Shown here one piece after another: positions 1 through 8,163 of a stretch of 64,000 bases of DNA. This DNA is from Edaphobacter aggregans DSM 19364 (GTDB lineage Bacteria > Acidobacteriota > Terriglobia > Terriglobales > Acidobacteriaceae): NCBI RefSeq assembly GCF_000745965.1, contig NZ_JQKI01000016.1, forward strand, positions 1-64,000, written 5' to 3'. Position 1 is the stretch's first letter. Every line of letters starts with the position of its first letter. The position numbers and the translations under genes are program-made. Below the pieces are notes generated by a model. The model was not told where the DNA came from, did not search any database, and saw nothing but the letters and a program-made list of their open reading frames with translations.

Positions 1-32
1 CAGACAGGCGACCAACCCATCCCCGAGCACCC

Positions 33-93
33 TTCGGGTGAACCGGCTTCCGGCTCCGGGCTTCGCCCTCCGCCTCCAGCCGGTTCACCCGAA
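33..93. repeat. Large perfect inverted repeat (16-bp arms)
   Basis: Bases 33-48 are the exact reverse complement of 78-93. The 29-base middle is very GC-rich and holds a smaller hairpin (GGGC-TTC-GCCC). The stop codon of the TetR remnant on the minus strand lies inside the right arm. There is no T-tract, so this is not a classical terminator. A REP-like or mobile hairpin that truncated the TetR gene is possible but unproven. Confidence 0.6.
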
Positions 94-303
94 CTCCACA
101 AAGATGTCGTCAGCAGTTGATGGCGGTAGATGTCGTTCGTAGGGAGAAATAACTGTCGTCAAAGGGAAAGAGTAGTTGAGCTGTGCCAGCGCTCGCCGCT
201 TCTCGGGATAGGACACCGCCCAGTTCATCCAGTGTTGCCAGAGGCTCCAAAGCTGCTCACGAGGTTCTGCACCCGTGGGAAGGCCCGTCATTGTGTTACT
301 CAC
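85..303 (-). pseudogene. TetR-family regulator remnant (C-terminal part)
   Basis: The stretch encodes a piece resembling the ligand-binding part of TetR regulators (LWQHWMNWAV...PEKRRALAQL). After that motif the similarity is lost, suggesting a frameshift, and the frame ends inside the inverted repeat at 33-93. No helix-turn-helix is encoded upstream on the minus strand, so both ends are missing. The family assignment rests on one recognisable motif and is moderate. I infer a dead regulator gene, in keeping with the other broken genes in this half of the window. Confidence 0.4.
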
Positions 304-526
304 ATGGGCAGTGGCGAGGGACGGCTGCCCGAACTCACTCTATAGGTTTGTGCAGCACTGAACCAATAGAAATGAACAGGGTCTTCTGTCACAGTTTCCA
401 CGATCATACGTATAGCCCAAGATCATGAACCCTCAGTCACCAGGAAACTTGTTTCTTCCTGGTTTGAGAATCTGATGATTCCAGCTTTCTGCCACGCATA
501 GACCAACGCCCGAAGAGGATTAGACG
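304..526. other. Gap without supported gene
   Basis: I see no gene here. The last 40 bases form the leader of the peroxiredoxin-like gene, with a weak purine-rich ribosome-binding site (GAGGAT) about 8 bases before its ATG. Confidence 0.5.
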
Positions 527-1063
527 ATGCTTATTCCCCGTGACATTGCTCCTGCCCTTGTAGTTGAGACCCTCTCAGGAACGCCCTATGATTTGAGTCT
601 GGAGAGGCCCGCTCGCTTCTCCCTCGTCTGCTTTTATCGTGGCCTGCATTGTCCTGTCTGTTCGAATTACCTTAGGGAACTAGATCGCCTGACGCCGGCT
701 TTCGGAGAGCGAGGCGTAACCACCGTCGCGATCAGTTCGGATACAGAGGAGCGTGCGCGACAAATGTCTCAAAAGATCGGTGCCGTAAACCTGAGGATTG
801 GATACGGTCTTGAGTTGCCTGAGGCTCGTAAGTGGGGTCTCTATATCTCAGCATCGCGGGGAGAGAGCTCCATCGGGATCGTCGAACCACCACTGTTTTC
901 AGAACCTGGTGTATTTCTTTTAAGGCCGGATCAGTCGATCTACTACATCTCAGTCCAGTCCATGCCTTTCGTTCGGCCCAACTTCCAGGAGATGGTGCAG
1001 GCGCTCGACTTCATCATCAGCACTGATTATCCGGCGAGAGGCGAGTACATAGGAGCCGTCTAA
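527..1063 (+). CDS. AhpC/TSA-type peroxiredoxin-like protein
   Basis: This 178-residue protein has the thioredoxin-fold layout of the AhpC/TSA superfamily. A beta strand (FSLVCFYRG) leads into a CPVC motif at residues 42-45, followed by a helix and a second beta-alpha unit (VTTVAISSD). The CxxC arrangement is typical of the thiol-oxidoreductase branch of the family rather than classical two-cysteine AhpC, which has one cysteine in a TxxC context. The likely role is thiol-dependent reduction of peroxides or disulfides in the cytoplasm; no signal peptide is visible. It is the first intact gene of the redox-stress region. The substrate cannot be told from sequence. Confidence 0.8.
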   Translation: MLIPRDIAPALVVETLSGTPYDLSLERPARFSLVCFYRGLHCPVCSNYLRELDRLTPAFGERGVTTVAISSDTEERARQMSQKIGAVNLRIGYGLELPEARKWGLYISASRGESSIGIVEPPLFSEPGVFLLRPDQSIYYISVQSMPFVRPNFQEMVQALDFIISTDYPARGEYIGAV

Positions 1064-1086
1064 ACGCAGGCAATGGCTTCGAAGAA

Positions 1087-1497
1087 TTAGCTAGTGACTG
1101 TCGATTCGATGACGTGGTCCGGATCTGCAAACGGTAGCTTATGCATCGCCCATGCCGCCGAAGGATCCGGCCAAGAAGAATTGGGGGACTTGGCATATTT
1201 CTCTTCGTGCTTGAGTAGCCATGACTTTCGATGCAGGCCTCCGCCGTATCCAGTGAGCGATCCGTTGCTCCCTATTACACGGTGGTAGGGAACGACGATG
1301 CTGATCAGCATTAGCTCCATTGGAGAGTCCGACAGCGCGAAAAGCTGAGGGAAGGCAAGTTTTTTCGACAGGATTCCATAGCTGGTTGTTGCTCCTGCAG
1401 GGATGGTTCGGAGAGCTTCCCATACGCTCTTTTGGAATGCCGTGCCGCCTGTAGCTACAGGAAGCGAATGTTGTGGGACGATAGTGTGACGAGGCAT
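1087..1497 (-). pseudogene. ogt: Methylated-DNA-cysteine methyltransferase (ogt), decayed
   Basis: The frame resembles the C-terminal domain of O6-alkylguanine-DNA alkyltransferase: GTAFQKSVWEALRTIPAG...SYG near the start, VVPYHRVIGSNGSLTGYGGG later. Three defects are visible. The invariant PCHR cysteine is Tyr (codon 1285-1287). The conserved RAVGxxNGAN stretch is present only in another frame, so two compensating frameshifts lie near 1350 and 1308. The N-terminal domain is absent, and the C-terminus carries about 40 unrelated residues. Tyr at the active site is not the Trp or Ala of alkyltransferase-like proteins. I call a dead gene. Confidence 0.75.
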
Positions 1498-1595
1498 CTG
1501 AATGAATAATTTTTGTACCGGGCTCTGAAGCTTGAGTAGTTGCTAATATGCGATAAAGACCGACCAATCGAAGCTGAAATTAAGAGGTGAAGCTA

Positions 1596-1841
1596 ATGGA
1601 TAGGGAAATCGAAGCGATCATAGCCCGCGAAGCCGGTTACGGACGGGTAAGCAATGACAGCGAACGTTCTGAAGATGAATTGGTAGAAGAGGAAGGATTT
1701 CGTAGCGACGGTTACAGCGATGCAGACGCTCGCGAAGAGATAATCGAACTAGAAAACGACACGATTGACACCCTCGTCAATGACAGCCAGGATGCCCCCA
1801 CGGAAGGTATTGACAATGGCGGCTGGAACCACGACGACTAG
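1596..1841 (+). CDS. Small acidic hypothetical protein
   Basis: The protein is about 81 residues long, very rich in Asp and Glu, without cysteines or membrane segments, and I do not recognise a family. A GTG at 1587 is in frame, but a good ribosome-binding site (GAGGTG, 1584-1589) lies 6 bases before the ATG at 1596, so I prefer 1596. It stands alone between the ogt remnant (convergent) and the racemase remnant. Expression is plausible from the ribosome-binding site; function is unknown. Confidence 0.4.
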   Translation: MDREIEAIIAREAGYGRVSNDSERSEDELVEEEGFRSDGYSDADAREEIIELENDTIDTLVNDSQDAPTEGIDNGGWNHDD

Positions 1842-1943
1842 CGTGCTGAACTCCTCAATCGAGCACGTTTCCTGCTGATGGACTTACCCCGTGGAGCACC
1901 CAAAATGAAGATTTAGTATCAATCGACGCTGGACTTCGCCTAA

Positions 1944-2282
1944 CACCCTAATTACGCAAATGCACTGGCAGCACACTTCCGAAAAATTGCCAGTTCAGGG
2001 ACCGCGGTCCTTCTCCATGGCCGAGTTGGCGATCCTCGGAATCATCTACCCGCCTCCGAGATCATCGGCTCACCCGTCGTCTATCAGAGCGTCGTCGATC
2101 CAGCCTTTATTCGAGCTGTACTGGCGTCAGAGGAGGCGAACTCAGACGCCTTTATCGCTGCTTCCTTCAGCGAGCCCATTCTTCCGAAGCTACGTGGTTT
2201 GGCAAAGATCCCAGTGGTCTCAATGTCGGAGGCTTGCTTCGTCGCGGCGACAGCGAGGGCTTCAAGTGTTTTTCAACATCTG
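1944..2282 (+). pseudogene. Asp/Glu/hydantoin racemase-family remnant
   Basis: Reading from 1944 gives a continuous frame typical of the aspartate/glutamate/hydantoin racemase family: an NPN-like start, SPVVYQSVVDPAFIRAV, DAFIAASFSEPILPKLR, then IPVVSMSEACFVAA. The in-frame codon just before 1944 is a stop and there is no start codon, so the 5' end is missing. The frame then runs into the 3' end of the membrane protein on the opposite strand, so the C-terminal half is missing too. The family match is by pattern and fairly clear. It is a fragment left by two deletions. Confidence 0.6.
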
Positions 2283-3224
2283 AAGAATGCGCCTATAGCC
2301 GAAACAGCACAGTACCAATGCAATCGTTCCAAGGAACACCGAGATCGGAAATTTATAATTTGGCATTTTGATGACGAACGGCAACAAGCCCACCGCAAGC
2401 GCCGGCGGCATGTGTACCTCGAAGCGGCGAAGAATGATGATTGAACAGAGAACCGTCACCATCACGGCGAGGACGGTCCCTTGAACCAGATCGTACGTCA
2501 GACGACCTATGGTTGAGGTCAGCAGGCAGACGAAAGGGAACAGTACGGGTCTGCGAACCCAGTCGGGCGCTGTTGGATGTCCGACAATCTCATAGGCCAT
2601 TACGATAACGGGTGGGAAAAGAAGGAAGCGAAGGTCTGTGAACTGAGCGGCAGCGCCGACCAGGATAACAAAAGTCATCAACCCCACCGGCCAGAATCGG
2701 TTGAGTGGAATAGCTTGGTGGGCCTCCACAATTTCATTGTGCTTCATCACCTTCTTAGGTGGATCAATGCAGCAGAGCCCGTATCGATTCCAGAGCATCA
2801 GGATCACGACCAACAAGCTGACATCAGCGAAGATGGCGAGAGGGTAGTACCAGCTTCGTTCGCCCAGGACGAGAGGAAGTACACCTGCGGAGATAGCCGG
2901 CCCGATGGCAGATTTTGTCAGCCTGATGAACACCAGACTCAGCGCAACAATGAGAGCGATGCTGAGAACGTTGTAGCTCAGGTGGCGAGTGAGAAAGAGA
3001 CCCAACGCTGCGGTGACCGTAGGCGTGACAATCAGCCGTAGCGGCTGACTTGCCCACTTTCCTTGGGGTCGGTTGATAACGTCGTGCGACAGGGCTACAA
3101 GTTCAGGGAACAGAATCACCGCCAGACCCGTCTTAGAAGCCACAAAAGCTACGAGGCCCATAAACGCAAGGACGACGACTTCACCCACAATCCTGGCGGT
3201 CGTGCTTCCACGCACGGTTTGCAT
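2262..3224 (-). CDS. Integral membrane protein, HPP-like
   Basis: A 320-residue protein with about ten hydrophobic segments in two similar halves, each containing a motif of the type LFPxxVxxxxE/H. Both halves resemble HPP-family membrane proteins; no soluble catalytic domain is seen. The ribosome-binding site GAGGAAG precedes the ATG at 3224. Its role is unknown; some HPP-domain proteins are linked to anion transport, but that is family knowledge from distant members. The 3' end overlaps the racemase fragment on the other strand by about 20 bases, suggesting a junction there. Confidence 0.6.
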   Translation of the reverse strand: MQTVRGSTTARIVGEVVVLAFMGLVAFVASKTGLAVILFPELVALSHDVINRPQGKWASQPLRLIVTPTVTAALGLFLTRHLSYNVLSIALIVALSLVFIRLTKSAIGPAISAGVLPLVLGERSWYYPLAIFADVSLLVVILMLWNRYGLCCIDPPKKVMKHNEIVEAHQAIPLNRFWPVGLMTFVILVGAAAQFTDLRFLLFPPVIVMAYEIVGHPTAPDWVRRPVLFPFVCLLTSTIGRLTYDLVQGTVLAVMVTVLCSIIILRRFEVHMPPALAVGLLPFVIKMPNYKFPISVFLGTIALVLCCFGYRRILQMLKNT

Positions 3225-3353
3225 ATCTCTTCCTCTTTTCGGGGAATAGCTGCCCTTCGGATGAGCAGTTGCTAGTGGATGATGGGGGACGTAAGCCCTA
3301 TGTGCGTACCTGAACCCGCAAGAGCGATAGAACTTGTGATGGACAATGAACCT

Positions 3354-4740
3354 TCAAAGACCCAAATCTGCGAGGGCCATCTTAGCCGCGTGAAATCCAC
3401 ACATCCCATGAACTCCGCCTCCCGGGGGAGTAGATGCTCCGCATAAGTAGAGACCGGAACGCGAAGTGCGATACAGCGAACATGTAGGACGAAAGAGTAG
3501 TTGGCGAACGTTCATCGCTCCGCCCAGAATGTCGCCCCCCACCAAGTTCGGATTCCAACTCTCCAAAGCCTTGGGTGAAGAAACGGAGCGAGACAAAATG
3601 CAGTCGCGGAACCCGGGAGCGTAGCGGACGATCTGACGCTCGATAGATTCGACATAATCTTCGGTGCTGCCATTAGGAACATGGCAGTAAGCCCACGCGG
3701 TATGTTGGCCGGCTGGAGCCCGGCTGGAATCGAAAAGTGATGGCTGGCCGAGAAGAACGAATGGTTTGTTAGGGGAAAGGGTTCTCTCAGCCTGGGCAAT
3801 CTCTTCGAGAGAGCCTCCGATGTGAACAGTAGCGGCACGCTGGCATTCGCGGGCAGTCCAAGGAATTGGTGCACTCAATGCATAGTCGATCTTGAAAGCG
3901 CCAGCCCCATAACGAAATCTCTCTAATTGATTTCGATAATCACCGGACAGGTGGGAACCAGCAATGCGAAGGAGCTGACGAGGAGTGATGTCTGCGAGCA
4001 CGAGGTCAGACAAAGGCAGGTCGGTTACGTCATGACCGTTTTCAACTCGACCACCGAGATTTTCCAAATGCCGGACAAGGGCATCTGTAAGAGTCTGTGC
4101 ACCACCACGCAGGATGGGCCAGCCTTTCGTATGCCCTGCAGCTATCATCGTCAAGCCAACAGCAGCTGACGCGGTGGTTTCAAGCGGAAGGATGGAGTGG
4201 GTTGAAACACCGGCAAAAAGCGCTTGGGCTCGCTTTCCGGCAAAGTGAGACCGGGCCAAGGACAGCGCCGGCAATAGAGCAGACAAGCCGAACCGCGCAA
4301 GCACGAAAGGACTTCTTGGAATATGCAGGATGGGGCCGAGAATCTCTTCGGTCAATGCCGCGAAGTTGGAAACGACAGGTTCTATCAGCGATCGATATGC
4401 TTTGCGGTCACATGCATCAAGTGTCTCGACTGTTTCTTCAATCGAGTGCTCAAGTATGACTGCAGTTCCGTCATCGAGGGGATGCGCGAATGCTGCCTGC
4501 GATGTAATCCAGGGAATGGTGAGGGGAAGAGAATCGTAGAAGGGACTTGCAGCACCCAAGGGGGTATGTCGACGAGCCCAGGTCATGAAGAAAACCAGGC
4601 TGCGTGGCTTCGGCAGTGGAACATCCACCGCCAATCCGCGTATTCCGTTCCAAAACGATTGTTTCTACCTCCGCCGCAGCAAGGGTAATAGCGGCTGAGA
4701 GTCCATTCGGTCCCGAACCGATAATTGTCGCAGTAGGCAT
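3354..4740 (-). pseudogene. FAD-dependent oxidoreductase (phytoene-dehydrogenase-like), frameshifted
   Basis: The first frame (ATG at 4740) carries the FAD-binding GSGPNGLSAAI motif, the LERN acidic residue and GGGCSTAE. The second frame carries the rest through the C-terminal FAD motif (LYLCGASTPPGGGVHGMCG). They join at a run of five G (4560-4564 on the + strand), where YPLG and PLGAASPF lie in different frames. One base change there would restore a protein of about 460 residues, the usual length for this family. As given it is broken. Intact homologues act on polyprenoid or other alkene substrates; this one cannot be assigned. Confidence 0.75.
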
Positions 4741-4880
4741 GAGCAACACGCTCTCTCGAAAACCTGGTTGAAGGTCCCGTCAAAATCACCTGCCTCAGCC
4801 GAACGGCTTCTTCATCCGGCCCTTGGCAGATAATTAGTCCGCTACTTCCTGTTAGCGTTACCTGCGGGACAAGCCGCCAT

Positions 4881-5118
4881 TTAGACCTCTATAAGCTGCG
4901 AAGCCAGAGCTGAGGCGCGAGATGGTTTGACGATCCTAAAATCTTCTTCGCCTTCTTCTGCGAGCTCATCCCATCCACCAGGTGGCGTGATTGTATGCTG
5001 GACCTCCTTTGGCTTCCAGGTGTTCGGCTCATAGGCAAAGACCGGCGTGAACTCAGTTAATGCTCGGTCAACGATTCGCCAAGCCTCCTCAACGTAATCC
5101 CGTCGGGCGAAGAGTGTT
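4881..5118 (-). pseudogene. zwf: Glucose-6-phosphate dehydrogenase C-terminal remnant
   Basis: The frame reads [19 protein letters not shown], then a Tyr-Glu-Pro-x-x-Trp-x-Pro-Lys-Glu stretch, which is the typical C-terminal end of G6PD (R-x-D-x-V-E-x-A-W...). It ends at the TAA at 4881-4883. Roughly 70 of the expected 480-500 residues remain and there is no start. The upstream edge runs directly into the 3' end of msrA in a different frame, so a deletion has joined msrA to the tail of zwf. An intact transaldolase gene lies 18 kb away, so the pathway partner survives in the same region. Confidence 0.65.
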
Positions 5119-5610
5119 GAGCTTCCACTTCGGACGGATAAAGTGACATGTGTATCCGTTTGGATGATGTTCGAGATAGTCCTGGTGTTCCGGCTCTGCT
5201 TGCCAGAACGTGGCGGCAGGAGAAACCTCAGTTACGACCTTCCCTGGCCAGATTCCCGAGGCGTCGATATCGGCGATCGTTTTGTCAGCGATCTGTTTCT
5301 GTGCTTCGCTGATGTAGAAGATAGCTGAGCGATAGCTTGAGCCATAATCGTTTCCCTGACTGTCGGTCGTCGTTGGATCGTGAATCTGGAAGAAAAATTC
5401 AAGGATTTTGCGATAGGTCTGCTTATCGGGGTCAAAGATGATTTCGATGGCCTCCGCATGCCCCTCATGGTTTCGGTAAGTGGCGTTGGCCACTTTGCCG
5501 CCTGTATAACCGACACGGGTCGAGATAACGCCTGGGAAGCGACGGAATAGATCCTGCATGCCCCAGAAACAGCCGCCCGCGAGAATCGCTTTCTCCGTAG
5601 AGTTGCACAT
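5089..5610 (-). CDS. msrA: Peptide methionine-S-sulfoxide reductase MsrA
   Basis: The catalytic GCFWG motif (Cys14 from the chosen start) is followed by [21 protein letters not shown], and EHQDYLE with GYTCHF near the end, the standard MsrA order. The ATG at 5610 lies one base past the msrB stop (TAATATG), indicating translational coupling; the longer in-frame start at 5679 lies inside msrB. The enzyme reduces the S-epimer of methionine sulfoxide. The last dozen residues (after FIRPKW) are not MsrA-like and come from the junction with the zwf remnant, so the natural C-terminus has been replaced. Activity is probably kept because the motifs are complete. Confidence 0.92.
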   Translation of the reverse strand: MCNSTEKAILAGGCFWGMQDLFRRFPGVISTRVGYTGGKVANATYRNHEGHAEAIEIIFDPDKQTYRKILEFFFQIHDPTTTDSQGNDYGSSYRSAIFYISEAQKQIADKTIADIDASGIWPGKVVTEVSPAATFWQAEPEHQDYLEHHPNGYTCHFIRPKWKLNTLRPTGLR

Positions 5611-5611
5611 A

Positions 5612-6070
5612 TTACTTCTCACCTTCCTGTGATTCGAACAGCCTATTGTATTGACCGTAACCTTCGCTTTCGAGCTCATCGAGTGGGATAAACCGAAGAG
5701 ACGCCGAGTTGATGCAATATCTCAGCCCGCCCATCGCGCGCGGACCATCATCAAAAACATGGCCAAGATGGCTATCGCCATGTGTGGATCGGACCTCGGT
5801 CCGCTTCATTCCGTGAGTGGTGTCCTGGTTTTCCACCACATACTCTGGGTCGATGGGTTTGGTGAAGCTGGGCCATCCAGAATGACTCTCGAACTTATCC
5901 GTGGAGGCAAATAAAGGTTCTCCTGACACAACGTCGACGTAAATACCAGGCTCCTTATTATCCCAATACTCATTCTCGAATGGCCGTTCAGTGCCATCAC
6001 GCTGCGTCACCCGATATCGTTCTGGGGACAAACTAGATATGGCGTCTGGGTTTTTGCGGTACTCTGGCAT
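5612..6070 (-). CDS. msrB: Peptide methionine-R-sulfoxide reductase MsrB
   Basis: A 152-residue MsrB with [20 protein letters not shown] and the catalytic [11 protein letters not shown] (Cys119). It lacks the two CxxC zinc pairs found in many MsrB proteins: a Ser stands where CGWPSF is usual. The zinc-free form is known in the family. It reduces the R-epimer of methionine sulfoxide and is coupled to msrA directly downstream, so both epimers are repaired by one operon. The surrounding genes suggest a role in hypochlorite or peroxide stress. Confidence 0.93.
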   Translation of the reverse strand: MPEYRKNPDAISSLSPERYRVTQRDGTERPFENEYWDNKEPGIYVDVVSGEPLFASTDKFESHSGWPSFTKPIDPEYVVENQDTTHGMKRTEVRSTHGDSHLGHVFDDGPRAMGGLRYCINSASLRFIPLDELESEGYGQYNRLFESQEGEK

Positions 6071-6238
6071 ATCTCATCTCCTGACTTTCCAATTGTGACG
6101 TTCTCGCCCTTCGTCGACGGCTCTGAAGATCGATGGTCGCATCCAGCAAACTGATCTACTAAACAGATGTAACCCGTCTCTGGAGCCTGAAAAAGGAACG
6201 GCGGCAATCGAGATGATTGCGCCATCCCTCCCTAGCTG

Positions 6239-7009
6239 CTAATTGCGGCCTGCCATTACGCCGCCATCCACCGGCAAGATGGTACCAGTAATCCACGCAC
6301 TCTCATCGGACGCTAGGAAGAGGATTGCGCCGGCGACATCCCCGGGTTGCCCGATACGCCCCAATGGGTGGAAGGCATTGAAAGTAGGAAGAACTTTCGG
6401 CACCTCGTCCTTCGAGAGAAACGTAGAGTAGAGTGGGGTCTCAACCACCGCCGGAGCAACCGCGTTGACCCTGATCTTGTCAGCTGCCAATTCGATGGCC
6501 AGATTGTGCACGAGGGCATGAACGCCTGCATTAGCTACTGAATAGGCAGAGGACGGGGTTGCACCGATGGCCTGAAGAGCCCATAGAGAACCGGTCTGAA
6601 CGATCGCGCCGCCACCGCGTTTCTTCATCGCCTTCGCGGCTGCCTGTGCCATGAAGAATTTGCCCTTCAGAATCGTATTGAGGAAGCCATCATACTGCTC
6701 TTCGGTAACCTCGGAGAACGGTATCGGCTTGAAGATCCCAGCATTGTTTATTAGAACATCCAAGCCTCCAAACTCTTTCTCGGCGAGATCTACGAGAGCA
6801 GCTCCGGTTGCAGGCTTGCCGATATCTCCAGCGAGGACGCGGACCGCGCCGGGGTCTTCCGAGACCTCTTTGGCGGCGGCATGAAGTTTTTCCTCATCTC
6901 GCCCGCCAAGAACGACCGATGCGCCGTGGGCGACAAGACGCTTAGCCGACTCTTTCCCGATCCCAGAGCTGCCGCCAGTAACGATTGCTACTTTTCCCTT
7001 GAAATGCAT
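6239..7009 (-). CDS. SDR-family oxidoreductase with altered catalytic motif
   Basis: A 256-residue classical short-chain dehydrogenase: TGGSSGIG (11-18) for cofactor binding, NNAG (88-91), Ser141 in QTGS, and PVDGG near the C-terminus. The acidic-to-GGRD region after strand 2 suggests NADP(H). The active-site YxxxK is instead Tyr156-SVA-Asn160, so the catalytic lysine is replaced by Asn. Everything else is intact and the ribosome-binding site (AGGAAGGA) before the ATG is good. It may be inactive, use another residue, or have lost activity recently. The substrate is unknown; the upstream neighbour is the DUF417 gene on the same strand. Confidence 0.85.
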   Translation of the reverse strand: MHFKGKVAIVTGGSSGIGKESAKRLVAHGASVVLGGRDEEKLHAAAKEVSEDPGAVRVLAGDIGKPATGAALVDLAEKEFGGLDVLINNAGIFKPIPFSEVTEEQYDGFLNTILKGKFFMAQAAAKAMKKRGGGAIVQTGSLWALQAIGATPSSAYSVANAGVHALVHNLAIELAADKIRVNAVAPAVVETPLYSTFLSKDEVPKVLPTFNAFHPLGRIGQPGDVAGAILFLASDESAWITGTILPVDGGVMAGRN

Positions 7010-7094
7010 GAAATCCTTCCTGTTGTTGTAATGCGTTAGCGGAGTGAAGACCGCTTGCCAGACCCAGGTCCTGCAAGCCGACCGACAATATGTT

Positions 7095-7613
7095 CTACAC
7101 GCGATCGCGCAGAAATTTGGGCAGTGATGTGGCGGCGCTCAGAGAATCAGCCAGCGTCCATATCGAAGCGCCGAGCAGTGTGAAATCTTTGATCAGGAAC
7201 TCGCCTACATCGCCCGACAGGGCAGGAAAGCCGCCTAGACTCGGTTCCCAACCTGGAGTCGTAATGATGAAAGACAGCGTGGTGAGAAACATAAAGATTG
7301 CTCCTACGCTCCCGACCGCGGATGCTTTAGGAAACCAGCGGCGAAGAGCGATGAGGATCGCGATTGTCATCTCCACTGCGCCGATGATTTCCGTGAAATG
7401 GTGAACTGTCCAGATGCTGTATCCCCAACTCAGCAATGGACTGTGTGCAATCAGTGGTTCGATACCTTTTGCTTCGTATTCTGTGACTTTCATGGCCGCA
7501 ATCCAGCCAATCGCAATCACCAAGCCGAAGCGAAGAAAAAAGAACCCAAGGCGTTCAATTTGTGCCACTCTTCGAGTCTTGGTGCTGTGAAACATCGTTG
7601 ATGAGTTGTTCAT
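7095..7613 (-). CDS. DUF417/YkgB (RclC-like) membrane protein
   Basis: A 172-residue protein with four predicted membrane helices. The pattern matches DUF417: a first helix followed by MKVTEYEAKGIEPLIAHSPLL, then a central helix with GAVEMTI, TLSFIITTP, and GFPALSGDVGEFLIKDFTLL. E. coli YkgB (RclC), part of the reactive-chlorine regulon, belongs to this family. The ATG at 7613 has a GAGGAAAT ribosome-binding site. Its job is not biochemically established; the setting of msr, SDR and peroxiredoxin genes fits defence against oxidants such as hypochlorite. Confidence 0.85.
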   Translation of the reverse strand: MNNSSTMFHSTKTRRVAQIERLGFFFLRFGLVIAIGWIAAMKVTEYEAKGIEPLIAHSPLLSWGYSIWTVHHFTEIIGAVEMTIAILIALRRWFPKASAVGSVGAIFMFLTTLSFIITTPGWEPSLGGFPALSGDVGEFLIKDFTLLGASIWTLADSLSAATSLPKFLRDRV

Positions 7614-8163
7614 CGTAATTTCCTCTTCTCTCTTTTCTTGGCGGCGCTCTTGAGTGGGACCGGGTGTCCCGGTTGGGTGTAAAGGAAGCCTTTGTTTGGC
7701 GACTACAAAACAACCAACTCTAGTACAAGTGCGATTGTGCGCTTAAAAGCAATCCCCTCCATCCTCAAAAGCCACAGTAACGACGCTGTAGTTCTCTCTA
7801 GGTTCTCCTCACGAAACCAAGCGCCCGAGAAGGGTTAGTATGCTTTCATCCCTATATCTCCCTGTGAGATGGCTTCAATTTGTGACCTGTTCACTTGATG
7901 CGGTACGGCTCATTGTTCTCATCGCGCTGTACCGTGTCCTTCTATCGCTTATCGATCGTTTGGTTATTTAGGGTGCCCACATCAGCTGAAGAGAAGGCGG
8001 CCCTCAATCTCGTTCTTACAAGCGACAGGCGCTTCGCAAGCGGAGGTCGACTATGAATGGTTCAACGTCACAGGCGCGAGCCCAAGCGAAATTGTTATTG
8101 GCATTCAATGCCGGCCCGGCAAAGATTCCGCCACGACGCTGCGGGCGTACTCACTCGGATCGA
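7614..8163. other. Gap with small-ORF candidate and palindrome
   Basis: About 550 bases without a supported gene. A short palindrome (ACCGGG-TGT-CCCGGT, 7659-7673) sits in the leader of the DUF417 gene and could bind a regulator. A 43-codon + strand ORF (7840-7971), with AGGG before its ATG and a hydrophobic, Leu/Ile/Val-rich product, might be a tiny membrane protein, but I cannot support it. Coding-like traces in shifting frames near 7975-8160 suggest further gene debris. Confidence 0.3.

Noticed and set aside
1960-2283. 107-codon frame from ATG 1960
   Set aside because: The true coding signal is the adjacent frame, which encodes the racemase-like fragment.
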